From: Clostridia bacterium
Lineage (GTDB): Bacteria > Bacillota_A > Clostridia > Oscillospirales > CAG-272
NCBI GenBank assembly: GCA_017462445.1
Contig: JAFTRB010000001.1
Coordinates: forward strand, 1 to 23,215
Reading direction: 5' to 3'
Length of the DNA: 23,215 nucleotides
In this document: one piece after another, positions 6,546-13,385 of the stretch
How positions within the stretch are numbered: position 1 is the stretch's first letter
Layout of the letters: each line of letters begins with the position of its first letter
The notes under the pieces: model-generated
Databases searched by the model: none
Told to the model about the DNA's origin: nothing
Seen by the model: only the letters and a program-made list of their open reading frames with translations
Program-made: the position numbers and the translations under genes

Positions 6546-8270
6546 ATGGAAAAAGAAGTCCTTGTTATTTTCAAGACGCATTTAGATGTTGGATTTACAG
6601 ATCTTTCACAGAGCATCCTCGATAAATACCTGAAGGAGTACATACCCAATGCGATAAAGGTGGGTTATGAGCTTAAAGGTAGCGATACACCCTTTGTTTG
6701 GACGGTAGGCTCCTGGCTTATATGGCAGGCGCTAAAGCACGATACGGATGGCACGGTTGAGCGGGCGATTTGCGACGGCATTTTACGTTGGCACGCGCTC
6801 CCCTTCACCACTCACACAGAGCTGATGGATCCCACCCTTTTTGCCTATGGCTTAAATCTTTCAAGACAGCTTGACGAGCGCTTTGGGTATCATACCATCG
6901 GTGCAAAAATGAGCGATGTTCCCGGTCACACCATAGGTATTGTACCTATTATGAAAAAATTCGGTGTCGAGTTTTTACACATTGGTGTAAATCCCGCAAC
7001 ACCACTTCCTCCCGTGCCTCCCGTTTTCCGTTGGCGTTTGGGAAATGATGAAATCGTTGTAATGTACCAGGGAGATTACGGAGAGGAAATTACGCTCGGT
7101 AGCACCACCGTCATCTTCGCCCATACAGGTGACAATCTTGGCCCTCAAAATGCCGATCAGGTCAGAGAAATATACAAAAAGCTTGCCGAGGAGCATCCGG
7201 ATGCCAAGCTTAAGGCGTCAACCATTGACGATCTTGCACAGCGTGCCATGAGCCTACCCAATCTTCCTGTTGTCGAGGACGAAATCGGTGATACCTGGAT
7301 TCACGGTCTTGGCACCGATCCCGAAAAGGTCAGCCGTTTCAAAAGAATACAAAGACACATCGCCTCGGTTGGCGGCACCTCGCTCGATTTAACCGATTCG
7401 CTTCTTTGTGTTCCGGAGCACACCTGGGGAATGGATTTGAAAAGCCATTTTCCATACAGTGATTTTTACTCGCATGAGGATATTATAAGAATGGCAGAGC
7501 AGCGTGCCCCGATTGAGGCCTCCTGGCGTGAGCAACGCACCTATGTAGCAAGGGCAGAGGAGCTGCTCGGAATTATACCGGACTATCCCATCTCAGAGCC
7601 GGAGCTTTCGGAATATTGTGAGTGCGATATTCCCCCCGAGATTGGCTTTGAGGTTAGCTGGCAGCTCTTTGATGCCTCCGACTATGAGCAATACAAGCGT
7701 GAATATATGAGATGCTTTTCTTGGTGGGCAATCTGGGATTTCACAAAGGTAGGTCTACCGGATTACAAGGGTGGCATCTTCAAGGCTCGTGTTACAAAGG
7801 CGTACCAAAAAAAGCACGAGATGCTATATCGCTTGGAATTCGACAGCGAAATAACAAAAAAATACGGACTTCCCTACCTTTACTTTCGCGCTTCGGCAAA
7901 AGGAGTTGAGCTGAAATGGTTCGGAAAGCAACCGTCCCGCCTTCCGCAAGCCCTCTGGCTTAAAATCTTGGGGCTTGAGGAAAGCTTTGAAATTCGCAAA
8001 ATGGGCGTTTGGATTCGCCCTGAAAAGATACTTGGCAGCCCACTCATTTCCGCAACCGATTTCGGCGTAAGAAACGAAGAATACACGATTGAAAGTCTTG
8101 ATTGCGCTTTGGTTGCGCCATACGGCAGACAGCTGCTCCGGTACGGCGTTTGCACGGAAAAGCAAGACCTTTATTTCAATCTTTATAACAACATCTGGAA
8201 TACGAATTTTCCAATGTGGTATAGCGACAACGCCCTTTTCCGTTTCCTGATTACCAAAAATCAAAAATAA
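6546..8270 (+). CDS. DUF5054 family protein, glycoside hydrolase 38-like fold
   Basis: This 574-residue protein has no signal peptide and is likely cytoplasmic. The start MEKEVLVIFKTHLDVGFTDL matches what I recall of DUF5054 proteins, whose N-terminal region resembles the catalytic barrel of GH38 alpha-mannosidases; His12 and Asp14 form the HxD pair that would bind zinc. Other conserved-looking pieces are HALPFTTHTE (around 83-92), DVPGHTIGIVP (around 122), EIGDTWIHGLGTDPEKV (around 250) and EHTWGMD (around 293). By analogy it acts on alpha-linked sugars, but no substrate is established. AGGAG at 6536-6540 fixes the ATG at 6546 rather than an upstream TTG. No terminator stands directly behind it; the hairpin at 8489-8523 is the nearest. 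Confidence 0.8.
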   Translation: MEKEVLVIFKTHLDVGFTDLSQSILDKYLKEYIPNAIKVGYELKGSDTPFVWTVGSWLIWQALKHDTDGTVERAICDGILRWHALPFTTHTELMDPTLFAYGLNLSRQLDERFGYHTIGAKMSDVPGHTIGIVPIMKKFGVEFLHIGVNPATPLPPVPPVFRWRLGNDEIVVMYQGDYGEEITLGSTTVIFAHTGDNLGPQNADQVREIYKKLAEEHPDAKLKASTIDDLAQRAMSLPNLPVVEDEIGDTWIHGLGTDPEKVSRFKRIQRHIASVGGTSLDLTDSLLCVPEHTWGMDLKSHFPYSDFYSHEDIIRMAEQRAPIEASWREQRTYVARAEELLGIIPDYPISEPELSEYCECDIPPEIGFEVSWQLFDASDYEQYKREYMRCFSWWAIWDFTKVGLPDYKGGIFKARVTKAYQKKHEMLYRLEFDSEITKKYGLPYLYFRASAKGVELKWFGKQPSRLPQALWLKILGLEESFEIRKMGVWIRPEKILGSPLISATDFGVRNEEYTIESLDCALVAPYGRQLLRYGVCTEKQDLYFNLYNNIWNTNFPMWYSDNALFRFLITKNQK

Positions 8271-8331
8271 CATCTGCACCCTAAGCAATTAAAGCACCGC
8301 TTACTATTACGATTTGAGCAAGCCCAATCTA

Positions 8332-8360
8332 TTGACAAATGTCCAGAGCTATGCCAAAAT
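8332..8360 (+). promoter_or_regulatory. Promoter of the truncated gene copy
   Basis: TTGACA (8332-8337), 17 bp, then CAAAAT (8355-8360). It is the duplicate of the promoter at 9585-9613, with one -10 change (T to C). Confidence 0.55.
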
Positions 8361-8405
8361 AATTGTATAGAACAATTTCAATTCAATACATTTCAGGAGG
8401 ACACT

Positions 8406-8483
8406 ATGGGCTATTCTCCAAGTACACGCGCGGTCCCCTCTATTTTGGTTGCTATACTGCTTCTGCTTATTACCGCCCGACTG
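8406..8483 (+). pseudogene. Truncated copy of the membrane-protein gene start (first 26 codons)
   Basis: The segment 8331-8483 duplicates 9584-9736, covering promoter, leader, AGGAGG site and the first 26 codons (MGYS, then TRAVPSILVAILLLL) of the five-span membrane protein gene. Similarity stops abruptly at 8483. The frame stays open to 8594 through unrelated sequence (62 codons in all), passing through a terminator hairpin. The expected product would be a single hydrophobic helix with a cysteine-containing tail. It could be a dead fragment, a small membrane peptide, or the template of a short RNA of ~155 nt. Confidence 0.6.
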
Positions 8484-8488
8484 TATGA

Positions 8489-8523
8489 AAAAGGAGTACG
8501 AACAAATCGTCCGTACTCCTTTT
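8489..8523. terminator. Bidirectional terminator hairpin
   Basis: A 12-bp perfect stem AAAAGGAGTACG/CGTACTCCTTTT (8489-8500 with 8512-8523) with an 11-nt loop, A-rich on the left and T-rich on the right. It would end the truncated plus-strand transcript and also the leftward cassette transcript from 9433. Confidence 0.75.
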
Positions 8524-8560
8524 GCTTTTCGGCTGGTAAACCCTGCTTTAAGGAAGGCAT

Positions 8561-8588
8561 TCCTTGTGGGTGTCTTTTTCTTTGGAGC
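8561..8588 (+). repeat. Second copy of the tRNA-operon terminator right half
   Basis: Twenty-seven of 28 bases match 6114-6141 (loop, right arm and the GGAGC that follows). The matching left arm is absent here, so this copy cannot form the same hairpin. It looks like a recombination scar or a boundary of a dispersed repeat. Confidence 0.55.
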
Positions 8589-8635
8589 GGTTAGGGGGAA
8601 GTTGTATGCTTCATCAAATTCTGTCCACATACGAT

Positions 8636-8836
8636 TTATTCCTCTACGATATCGAAGAGTGCGGAAGAGTAACTATATACCTCTCCGCTTTCATCGAGAA
8701 TACTATAAAAAGGGTATTTTCCAAATTTTACTGTGACCTCTTCCACCTCGTAAATCTTCCCTTCGAGAAGGTCCACGGTAGACCATATACTGTCATTCCA
8801 CTTTTTTCTTTCTTTTTCGTTTACTATAACCTTCAT
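8636..8836 (-). CDS. Small protein B2, possible immunity-like protein, second cassette
   Basis: This 66-residue acidic protein has the pattern SIWSTVDLLEGKIYEV, then DESGEVYSYSSALFDIVEE, and is a paralogue of the 68-residue protein at 9087-9293. The closing motif (D-E-S-G-E, Y, then LFDIVEE) resembles a family of tiny SH3-like proteins that I recall near toxins and in mobile regions of Firmicutes. The start ATG overlaps the stop of the preceding ORF by 4 bp (8833-8836), so translation is probably coupled. There is no separate strong ribosome binding site. It is the last gene of the leftward cassette transcript. Function unknown; an immunity role is inference. Confidence 0.65.
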   Translation of the reverse strand: MKVIVNEKERKKWNDSIWSTVDLLEGKIYEVEEVTVKFGKYPFYSILDESGEVYSYSSALFDIVEE

Positions 8837-9066
8837 GCTTTCACCTTAAACTCGACTTTTCCAACTCCGGGATATTCATACCAATGGACCTCTGCTTTTT
8901 CAGTTATGCCTGTATAGTGGACTATCTCGGTAACTGCTTTCACTTTCATCCATTCGCTTTCGACCGTTCCGGGGTGCTCTCGAAGCAATCGTGCGATATC
9001 ATCAATTTTTCTTCGCACGCCTTTACCGGCTATAACCTCTTTGTTTTGCAAAACAGCGTTTTCCAA
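8833..9066 (-). CDS. Small protein A2, possible detached toxin-tip-like fragment, second cassette
   Basis: The C-terminal 38 residues (from MKVKAVTEIV, ATG at 8947-8949) are a paralogue of the 41-residue ORF at 9297-9422, sharing ITEKAE, HWYEYP, GK and FK. The frame extends upstream through a protein-like charged segment (GVRRKIDDIARLLREHPGT) to a TTG at 9066. Neither start has a clear ribosome binding site; the ATG at 8949 aligns with the paralogue's start. The HWYEYPGVGKVEFKVK ending is reminiscent of C-terminal domains of phage or polymorphic-toxin proteins, but that is from memory and weak. It overlaps B2 by 4 bp. Start coordinate uncertain. Confidence 0.5.
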   Translation of the reverse strand: MENAVLQNKEVIAGKGVRRKIDDIARLLREHPGTVESEWMKVKAVTEIVHYTGITEKAEVHWYEYPGVGKVEFKVKA

Positions 9067-9086
9067 AAAGTTGGTTTGTTTTTGTG

Positions 9087-9293
9087 TTATTCCTCTACAA
9101 TATCGAAAAGAGATGCAGGATATAAGTAATCCTCTCCACTTTCATCGACAATAGCATAATAGGGCCAAGATGGATTGTTTGCCATATATTCAGTTCTTAA
9201 AACAGTATAATTCTTGCCATCAAGAAGGTCTACGGTAGACCATATACTGCCCTTCCGCTTTTCTCTTTCTTTTTCGTTAACTTTAACTATCAT
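9087..9293 (-). CDS. Small protein B1, possible immunity-like protein, first cassette
   Basis: This 68-residue protein is a paralogue of B2. They share VNEKER, SIWSTVDLL, GK, Y, DESGE, Y and LFDIVEE, with the middle more diverged and one insertion. Its ATG lies 3 nt after the stop of the 41-residue ORF A1. No ribosome binding site is visible, so coupled translation is likely. The order A1-B1-A2-B2 on one strand shows a tandem duplication of a two-gene unit. Function unknown. Confidence 0.65.
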   Translation of the reverse strand: MIVKVNEKEREKRKGSIWSTVDLLDGKNYTVLRTEYMANNPSWPYYAIVDESGEDYLYPASLFDIVEE

Positions 9294-9296
9294 AAC

Positions 9297-9422
9297 TTAT
9301 CTTATTAACTTCTTAAATTTAAAGTCAATCTTTCCAATGGTAGGATATTCGTACCAATGCAGCTCTGCCTTTTCGGTTATATCAAATTGCAGAACTATTT
9401 CAGCAACTGCTTTCACTTTCAT
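9297..9422 (-). CDS. Small protein A1 (41 residues), first cassette
   Basis: The frame from ATG 9420-9422 encodes MKVKAVAEIVLQFDITEKAE, then HWYEYPTIGKIDFKF and a short Lys/Arg tail. It clearly matches the C-terminal part of A2 at the protein level. In-frame stop TGA lies three codons upstream (9429-9431), so it cannot be longer. It starts only ~4 nt after the transcription start predicted from the consensus promoter at 9433-9461, so translation would be leaderless or nearly so. Confidence 0.5.
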   Translation of the reverse strand: MKVKAVAEIVLQFDITEKAELHWYEYPTIGKIDFKFKKLIR

Positions 9423-9432
9423 TCCATCTCAT

Positions 9433-9461
9433 ATTATAACACCTCAATATGTATTTGTCAA
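9433..9461 (-). promoter_or_regulatory. Consensus promoter of the small-protein cassettes
   Basis: On the minus strand, TTGACA (9456-9461), 17 bp, then TATAAT (9433-9438), a full consensus match. The predicted start is near 9426, almost at the ATG of A1. The rest of 9462-9584 shows nothing further. Confidence 0.75.
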
Positions 9462-9584
9462 ACAACTCTTCCTCTACACCTCGCATAATCCTAGAAAACC
9501 CAATACTCACTAACACAGGTATAGATAGGGAAGTTTTTGTAAAATGTACACATCACATCGTAGGTAAAAAATCCCCCTCCGTTA

Positions 9585-9613
9585 TTGACATATATCCATA
9601 GCTGTGCTAAAAT
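9585..9613 (+). promoter_or_regulatory. Promoter of the five-span membrane protein gene
   Basis: TTGACA (9585-9590), 17 bp, TAAAAT (9608-9613). It is duplicated at 8332-8360. Confidence 0.75.
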
Positions 9614-9658
9614 AACTGTATAGAACAATTACAATTCAATACATTTCAGGAGGACACT

Positions 9659-10483
9659 ATGGGCTATTCTTCAAGAACACGCGCGGTCCCCTCTATTTTG
9701 GTTGCTATACTGCTTCTGCTTGTTACCGCCGGACTGGCATATCTTCTGGCAGTTCTGCCGGGCGAGGAGGGCTTCCTTGAATGGTTCAAGGCTTTCGGAC
9801 AGTTCATCTGCGACTATGATATCGCGCTTATCGTAATACTTGTGGCGATTAATGTTGTCGAGCTTGCCGATATCCTTATCTTCGCAAAGAGAGACGAATG
9901 CATCAATCTCCACTTTGAGTCGGCGCACACCGAAAACCCCGGTATGCTCACCTTCTTCAAGCACTACTTCTCGGGCATTACCTGCCGCGGCCCCTTGATC
10001 TTTGCGGTCGAGGAGCAGCGCTCGGCTATCCCCCGTATGATTATTACCCTTTTGTCATCGGTGATCAAGTTTATCATCTGGCTCTTCTGCGCTATTGCGA
10101 CCGTGGGAATAATTCTCTACCCCACCGTCTATGACTTCTCGATAGGCGAGGGCGCGGACTACAACTTTACAATTTTGGTGCTTCTTTTATTCCTTAACTG
10201 CGCTGTACCCGTCTATGCGCTATACAGGATTATGCCGCTACACGAGTCGAGGGAGTACACGGTTGTCACCTACTACACCGACGGCTCATCATCTACATCA
10301 AGAGAGACCAGCTCCAACATAATCGCAATACTTATCCTTACCGCCATAATCTACCTCTTCTACACAGGCTACTATGTAATCCAGCTAAGCTACAAGATTT
10401 GCAGGACCATAGAAACCCTGCGCTTTGGCAAATATATTGACGGAGCATATTCTGATGTAAGCATCCTGGACTTCTACGGATAA
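9659..10483 (+). CDS. Multi-spanning membrane protein of unknown function
   Basis: This 274-residue protein has about five hydrophobic helices, near residues 12-33, 55-77, 128-155, 168-190 and 218-243. A cytosolic-type charged loop lies around residues 78-125, and a Ser/Thr-rich polar loop lies around residues 203-217. There is no transporter, kinase or protease motif I recognise. AGGAGG at 9648-9653 fixes the start. It is a single-gene transcript with its own promoter and a bidirectional terminator behind it. The first 26 codons with promoter are duplicated at 8331-8483, which shows that this locus has been rearranged. Confidence 0.8.
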   Translation: MGYSSRTRAVPSILVAILLLLVTAGLAYLLAVLPGEEGFLEWFKAFGQFICDYDIALIVILVAINVVELADILIFAKRDECINLHFESAHTENPGMLTFFKHYFSGITCRGPLIFAVEEQRSAIPRMIITLLSSVIKFIIWLFCAIATVGIILYPTVYDFSIGEGADYNFTILVLLLFLNCAVPVYALYRIMPLHESREYTVVTYYTDGSSSTSRETSSNIIAILILTAIIYLFYTGYYVIQLSYKICRTIETLRFGKYIDGAYSDVSILDFYG

Positions 10484-10500
10484 AATATATCAATATTATA

Positions 10501-10544
10501 TTAAAAAAGCTTGGCAAGCCACGGGGCGTGTCAAGCTTTTTGCT
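10501..10544. terminator. Bidirectional terminator between convergent genes
   Basis: AAAAAGCTTG with CAAGCTTTTT (10504-10513 with 10532-10541), extended by three further pairs, lies between the rightward membrane-protein gene and the leftward epimerase gene. It has A-rich and T-rich flanks for both directions. Confidence 0.85.
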
Positions 10545-10553
10545 TTTCGTTTA

Positions 10554-11756
10554 TTAAATTCCGTACTTTTCAAGGAGAAGATAGCATTTTGCGTGCATAC
10601 GGGGAACATGAAAGGGGCCCTTGTAGAGGAAGCCCAGAATGTCGGGAGCGCCGGGTGTACCGTCACGGTGAAGCGAGGAATACCACTCGCCCGTGTCACT
10701 ATGGCGGAAGTGGGAGAAGGAATAGTCCATCATCTCCTCAAAAATTTCAAAATATCTATCCTTCCCGGTCACAAGAAACAGGTAAAGCGAGCTGATAATA
10801 GCCTCGTTATGCACCCACCAGATCTTCATATCCTGCTCATATGCCTCGACCGAGCCGCCGAAAATATCCCTGTTATAAAGTATGCCGCCATACTTACGGT
10901 CATAGCCTATATCGAACGCCTCGTTAAACATTACCTCGGCGAAGGAGATAAGCTCCCCGTCCCCTCTTTTGGTTGCCTCATCCAGCAGGAACCAGACGCA
11001 CTCGATAACATGCCCGGGGGTGGTAATTCTGGAGTTAGCCGAGGAGAGAATTATCGAGCCGTCGGGGGCTATTGCTTCAAGCGTTGCGCGATATTCCTCG
11101 CTATGGTGTGCCTTTATGGCAGGGATCAGCATATCCGCCGCGCCATTATAATATTCCGCCCTGTCAGGATCGCATTCGCGTAAAGTATTAGTTACATTTA
11201 GTAGTATCATCGGCTGAGCAAAGGCGCGTGTTCTCCTGCGCTTCACTTGCTCGTTTTCTTCACACGGGGTAGCGGTTGACACCCTGAAGCGCTCGAGTAT
11301 ACTGTCATAGCAGTCGCGAGACGCGGCAAGATATTCCCTATCCCCCGTGGCGCGGTAATACTCAGCGCAGGCAGAGATATAGAATGCCTCGGAGAACCAG
11401 CCATCCCCCTGCTCGCTCACTACCTCGCCATCCTGACCGACGGTAAGCGACATTCTTCCGTCATCAAGGAAGCATCTGTCACGGGCGAAGTCTATACAGC
11501 TCACGGCAGCTCGCAGGTATTCCTCGTTTTTCTCTATATTATTATACATATAGGAGAACATCCAGCCTGCTCTTCCCTGCATCCATACCCCCTTGTCAAG
11601 CGAGAAGGGGCTACCGTCTGCATCAAGGCAGTGCAATATTCCTCCGTACTCACGGTCCGGACCATTCTCAAGCCAGAAGGGCATCACCTTGTCCCTAAGC
11701 TCGGAAAGAAAGCGCTCCTTATATTGTTTCAGCTTTTCCTCTTGTCTTTTTGTCAT
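10554..11756 (-). CDS. AGE family sugar 2-epimerase/isomerase
   Basis: This 400-residue protein has the size and (alpha/alpha)6-barrel pattern of the N-acylglucosamine 2-epimerase superfamily, which interconverts sugars at C2 (GlcNAc/ManNAc, cellobiose or simple aldoses). Key pieces are EYGG (around 36-39), GVWMQGRAGWMFS (around 56-68), PGHVIE with His249, WWVHNEAI with His316, and GPFHVPR with His383. The second and last histidine groups are at the usual catalytic positions. GGGAGG precedes the ATG, and a consensus promoter gives a short leader (~17 nt). Substrate cannot be told from the sequence; GlcNAc/ManNAc would fit the NagB-like gene near the window end. It is cytoplasmic, with no signal peptide. 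Confidence 0.88.
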   Translation of the reverse strand: MTKRQEEKLKQYKERFLSELRDKVMPFWLENGPDREYGGILHCLDADGSPFSLDKGVWMQGRAGWMFSYMYNNIEKNEEYLRAAVSCIDFARDRCFLDDGRMSLTVGQDGEVVSEQGDGWFSEAFYISACAEYYRATGDREYLAASRDCYDSILERFRVSTATPCEENEQVKRRRTRAFAQPMILLNVTNTLRECDPDRAEYYNGAADMLIPAIKAHHSEEYRATLEAIAPDGSIILSSANSRITTPGHVIECVWFLLDEATKRGDGELISFAEVMFNEAFDIGYDRKYGGILYNRDIFGGSVEAYEQDMKIWWVHNEAIISSLYLFLVTGKDRYFEIFEEMMDYSFSHFRHSDTGEWYSSLHRDGTPGAPDILGFLYKGPFHVPRMHAKCYLLLEKYGI

Positions 11757-11779
11757 AGTTGGCCTCCCTCTTTTTTATC

Positions 11780-11809
11780 ATTATACACCCACCCCCCTCC
11801 TCTTGTCAA
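11780..11809 (-). promoter_or_regulatory. Promoter of the epimerase gene
   Basis: On the minus strand, TTGACA (11804-11809), 18 bp, TATAAT (11780-11785). Confidence 0.75.
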
Positions 11810-11848
11810 GTTGTCGAAACGCCCCTTGCCACCTCAAAATGGGGGGTA

Positions 11849-11877
11849 TTGACATATTTTTCTTTTTATTGTATATT
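11849..11877 (+). promoter_or_regulatory. Promoter of the macro-domain/HTH gene
   Basis: TTGACA (11849-11854), 17 bp, TATATT (11872-11877). It is divergent from the epimerase promoter, with ~40 bp between the two -35 boxes. Confidence 0.7.
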
Positions 11878-11958
11878 ATTAGGGTATTTTACCCCTTAAG
11901 CCTATGAAAGATCTATAAGAAGGAGATTATGCAGAAATAATATTTTTAAGGAGGATCT

Positions 11959-13200
11959 ATGGCGCTTAAAATCGTAAAGGACGAGCTATTGGATATTACC
12001 TGCGATGCCGTTGTATGCCCGCATTCTGAAGCAAATCAGTGGTACCGTCGCGCTATGTCTGACATCTTTTTCCGTGGCGGTATGGCTTTATGGGAGGCCT
12101 TTGAAAGGCTGGGCGAGTTGACTGTGGGAGAACCTGCCGTCACCGAGGGATATTCATTGGCGTCACGCTTTGTTATACATCTTGCATTGCCCGACATTAA
12201 CGGCGGGGAAGCCGAGGCTGATTTTTTCCGCTCCTGCTACACATCCTGCCTTAATAGGGCTCTGGAGCTTGGCTGCGAGAGCATTGCCCTTCCGCTATTA
12301 ACAGAGGACAGGGGAATACATCCCTCCAAAATCCGTCACTTCTCTATCGCATTGAGCGCTATCCGCGAGTTCCTTGAAAAGAACGAAATGCTGATATATC
12401 TTGTGACATATCCCCTCGGTCTTTTCCGAATTGATAAGCGCTTCCCCGAGCTTGATAAATACATTGAGGATAGGTCGCCAAGACTTTATAGCCAGCTCTA
12501 TTTTCTTTTTTGTGGCGCTTATGAGGAGCTTATCCCCTCCCCTGACACTGCCCGCAAAGAAAGCATCAGCTCGGCCTTCAGCCACCTTAGCTCGGATATT
12601 GACGCCGACACATCCCTCTCTTGCACCGAGGATATAGACGACATATCCCTCTCTTGCACCGAGGATATAGACGCCGACAATGAAGATTTTGAGAATATGG
12701 ATATGGAGGAGGCTTCTCCCCACATCTGTGCGTCTTTGGATCTTTCTGCTCACGAGCGCCGCGCATCAACGGTTGACTTCCCCTCTATGTGTGCGGCAAG
12801 CCCCTCCCCTTCGCGCTCGGAAAGGGCAAAGACACTGGAGGAAATGATAGCCGAATTCAAGCTGCGTCGCTTTGCTGACACCCTCTTCCGCCTTATCGAC
12901 GAGAGCGGAATGACCGACGTTGAATGCTACAAGCGCGCCAATGTGGACAAGAAGACCTTCTCCAAAATCCGCTGTAACGAAAAATACACCCCAAGCAAGC
13001 GGACCGTTCTTGCCTTCGCCATTGCTCTGCGCCTGAGCCTGGAGAAGACACAGGAGCTTCTGGCAACAGTTGGCTTCACCCTTGGCAGGGGAAGCATCTT
13101 TGACATAATTCTTGAATACTATATAACCCGCGGAATTTATAACATCTTTGAAATCAACGAAACCCTTTTCTATTACGACCAGCCCATATTAGGCTCGTAA
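11959..13200 (+). CDS. Macro-domain protein with C-terminal HTH-like domain
   Basis: This 413-residue protein has three parts. Residues 1-175 follow the macro (ADP-ribose-binding) domain pattern: LKIVKDELLDITCDAVV, GEPAVTEGYSLASRFVIHLA, then ALELGCESIALPLLTED. Residues ~185-285 are an acidic Ser/Asp linker with a 33-bp DNA tandem repeat. Residues ~290-413 are a helical XRE-like domain (DVECYKRANVDKKTFSKIR, TPSKRTVLAFAIALRLSLEK, ending in FEINETLFYYDQPILG) that I recall as a frequent partner of clostridial macro domains. The usual binding signatures look eroded: the Asn-Ala-Ala-Asn loop reads VCPHSEAN, and the second glycine-rich loop reads TEDRGIHPS. ADP-ribose hydrolysis is therefore doubtful. 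AAGGAGG at 11948-11954 fixes the start. Single-gene transcript with promoter and terminator. Confidence 0.8.
   Translation: MALKIVKDELLDITCDAVVCPHSEANQWYRRAMSDIFFRGGMALWEAFERLGELTVGEPAVTEGYSLASRFVIHLALPDINGGEAEADFFRSCYTSCLNRALELGCESIALPLLTEDRGIHPSKIRHFSIALSAIREFLEKNEMLIYLVTYPLGLFRIDKRFPELDKYIEDRSPRLYSQLYFLFCGAYEELIPSPDTARKESISSAFSHLSSDIDADTSLSCTEDIDDISLSCTEDIDADNEDFENMDMEEASPHICASLDLSAHERRASTVDFPSMCAASPSPSRSERAKTLEEMIAEFKLRRFADTLFRLIDESGMTDVECYKRANVDKKTFSKIRCNEKYTPSKRTVLAFAIALRLSLEKTQELLATVGFTLGRGSIFDIILEYYITRGIYNIFEINETLFYYDQPILGS
12612..12673 (+). repeat. 33-bp in-frame tandem repeat in the linker
   Basis: A 29-base unit starting ATCCCTCTCTTGCACC occurs at 12612-12640 and again at 12645-12673 with a period of 33 bp (11 codons). 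It encodes SLSCTEDID twice. Period divisible by three means copy number could change without breaking the frame. Confidence 0.8.
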
Positions 13201-13240
13201 ATGAAATATCAGCGCGATATACACAAGGGATAGCGAAGAA

Positions 13241-13286
13241 GGCTGAGCCGATAGCTTATCAGAAGCTGAGGCTCAGCCCTTTTTAT
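13241..13286 (+). terminator. Terminator of the macro-domain gene
   Basis: GGCTGAGCC with GGCTCAGCC (13241-13249 with 13270-13278) has an inner AGCT pairing and is followed by a CTTTTT tract. Confidence 0.85.
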
Positions 13287-13290
13287 ACAG

Positions 13291-13340
13291 AAAAAGCAGG
13301 CGCAACCCCTGTTCAGCTTTTTGCCCGTAAGAATTGCGCC
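13291..13340 (-). terminator. Probable terminator of the frameshifted AraC gene
   Basis: On the minus strand, a GGCGCAA/TTGCGCC stem (13334-13340 with 13299-13305) with a 28-nt loop is followed by TGCTTTTT (13291-13298 complement). Confidence 0.5.
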
Positions 13341-13385
13341 CGCCAAAGGACCTTCGGCTTATTCGGCTAATGGCCTTTCTATCCG

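Noticed and set aside
8349..8630. Minus-strand 93-codon frame over the truncated gene copy
   Set aside because: It runs through a perfect terminator stem and a copied terminator half, with no ribosome binding site or recognisable sequence.
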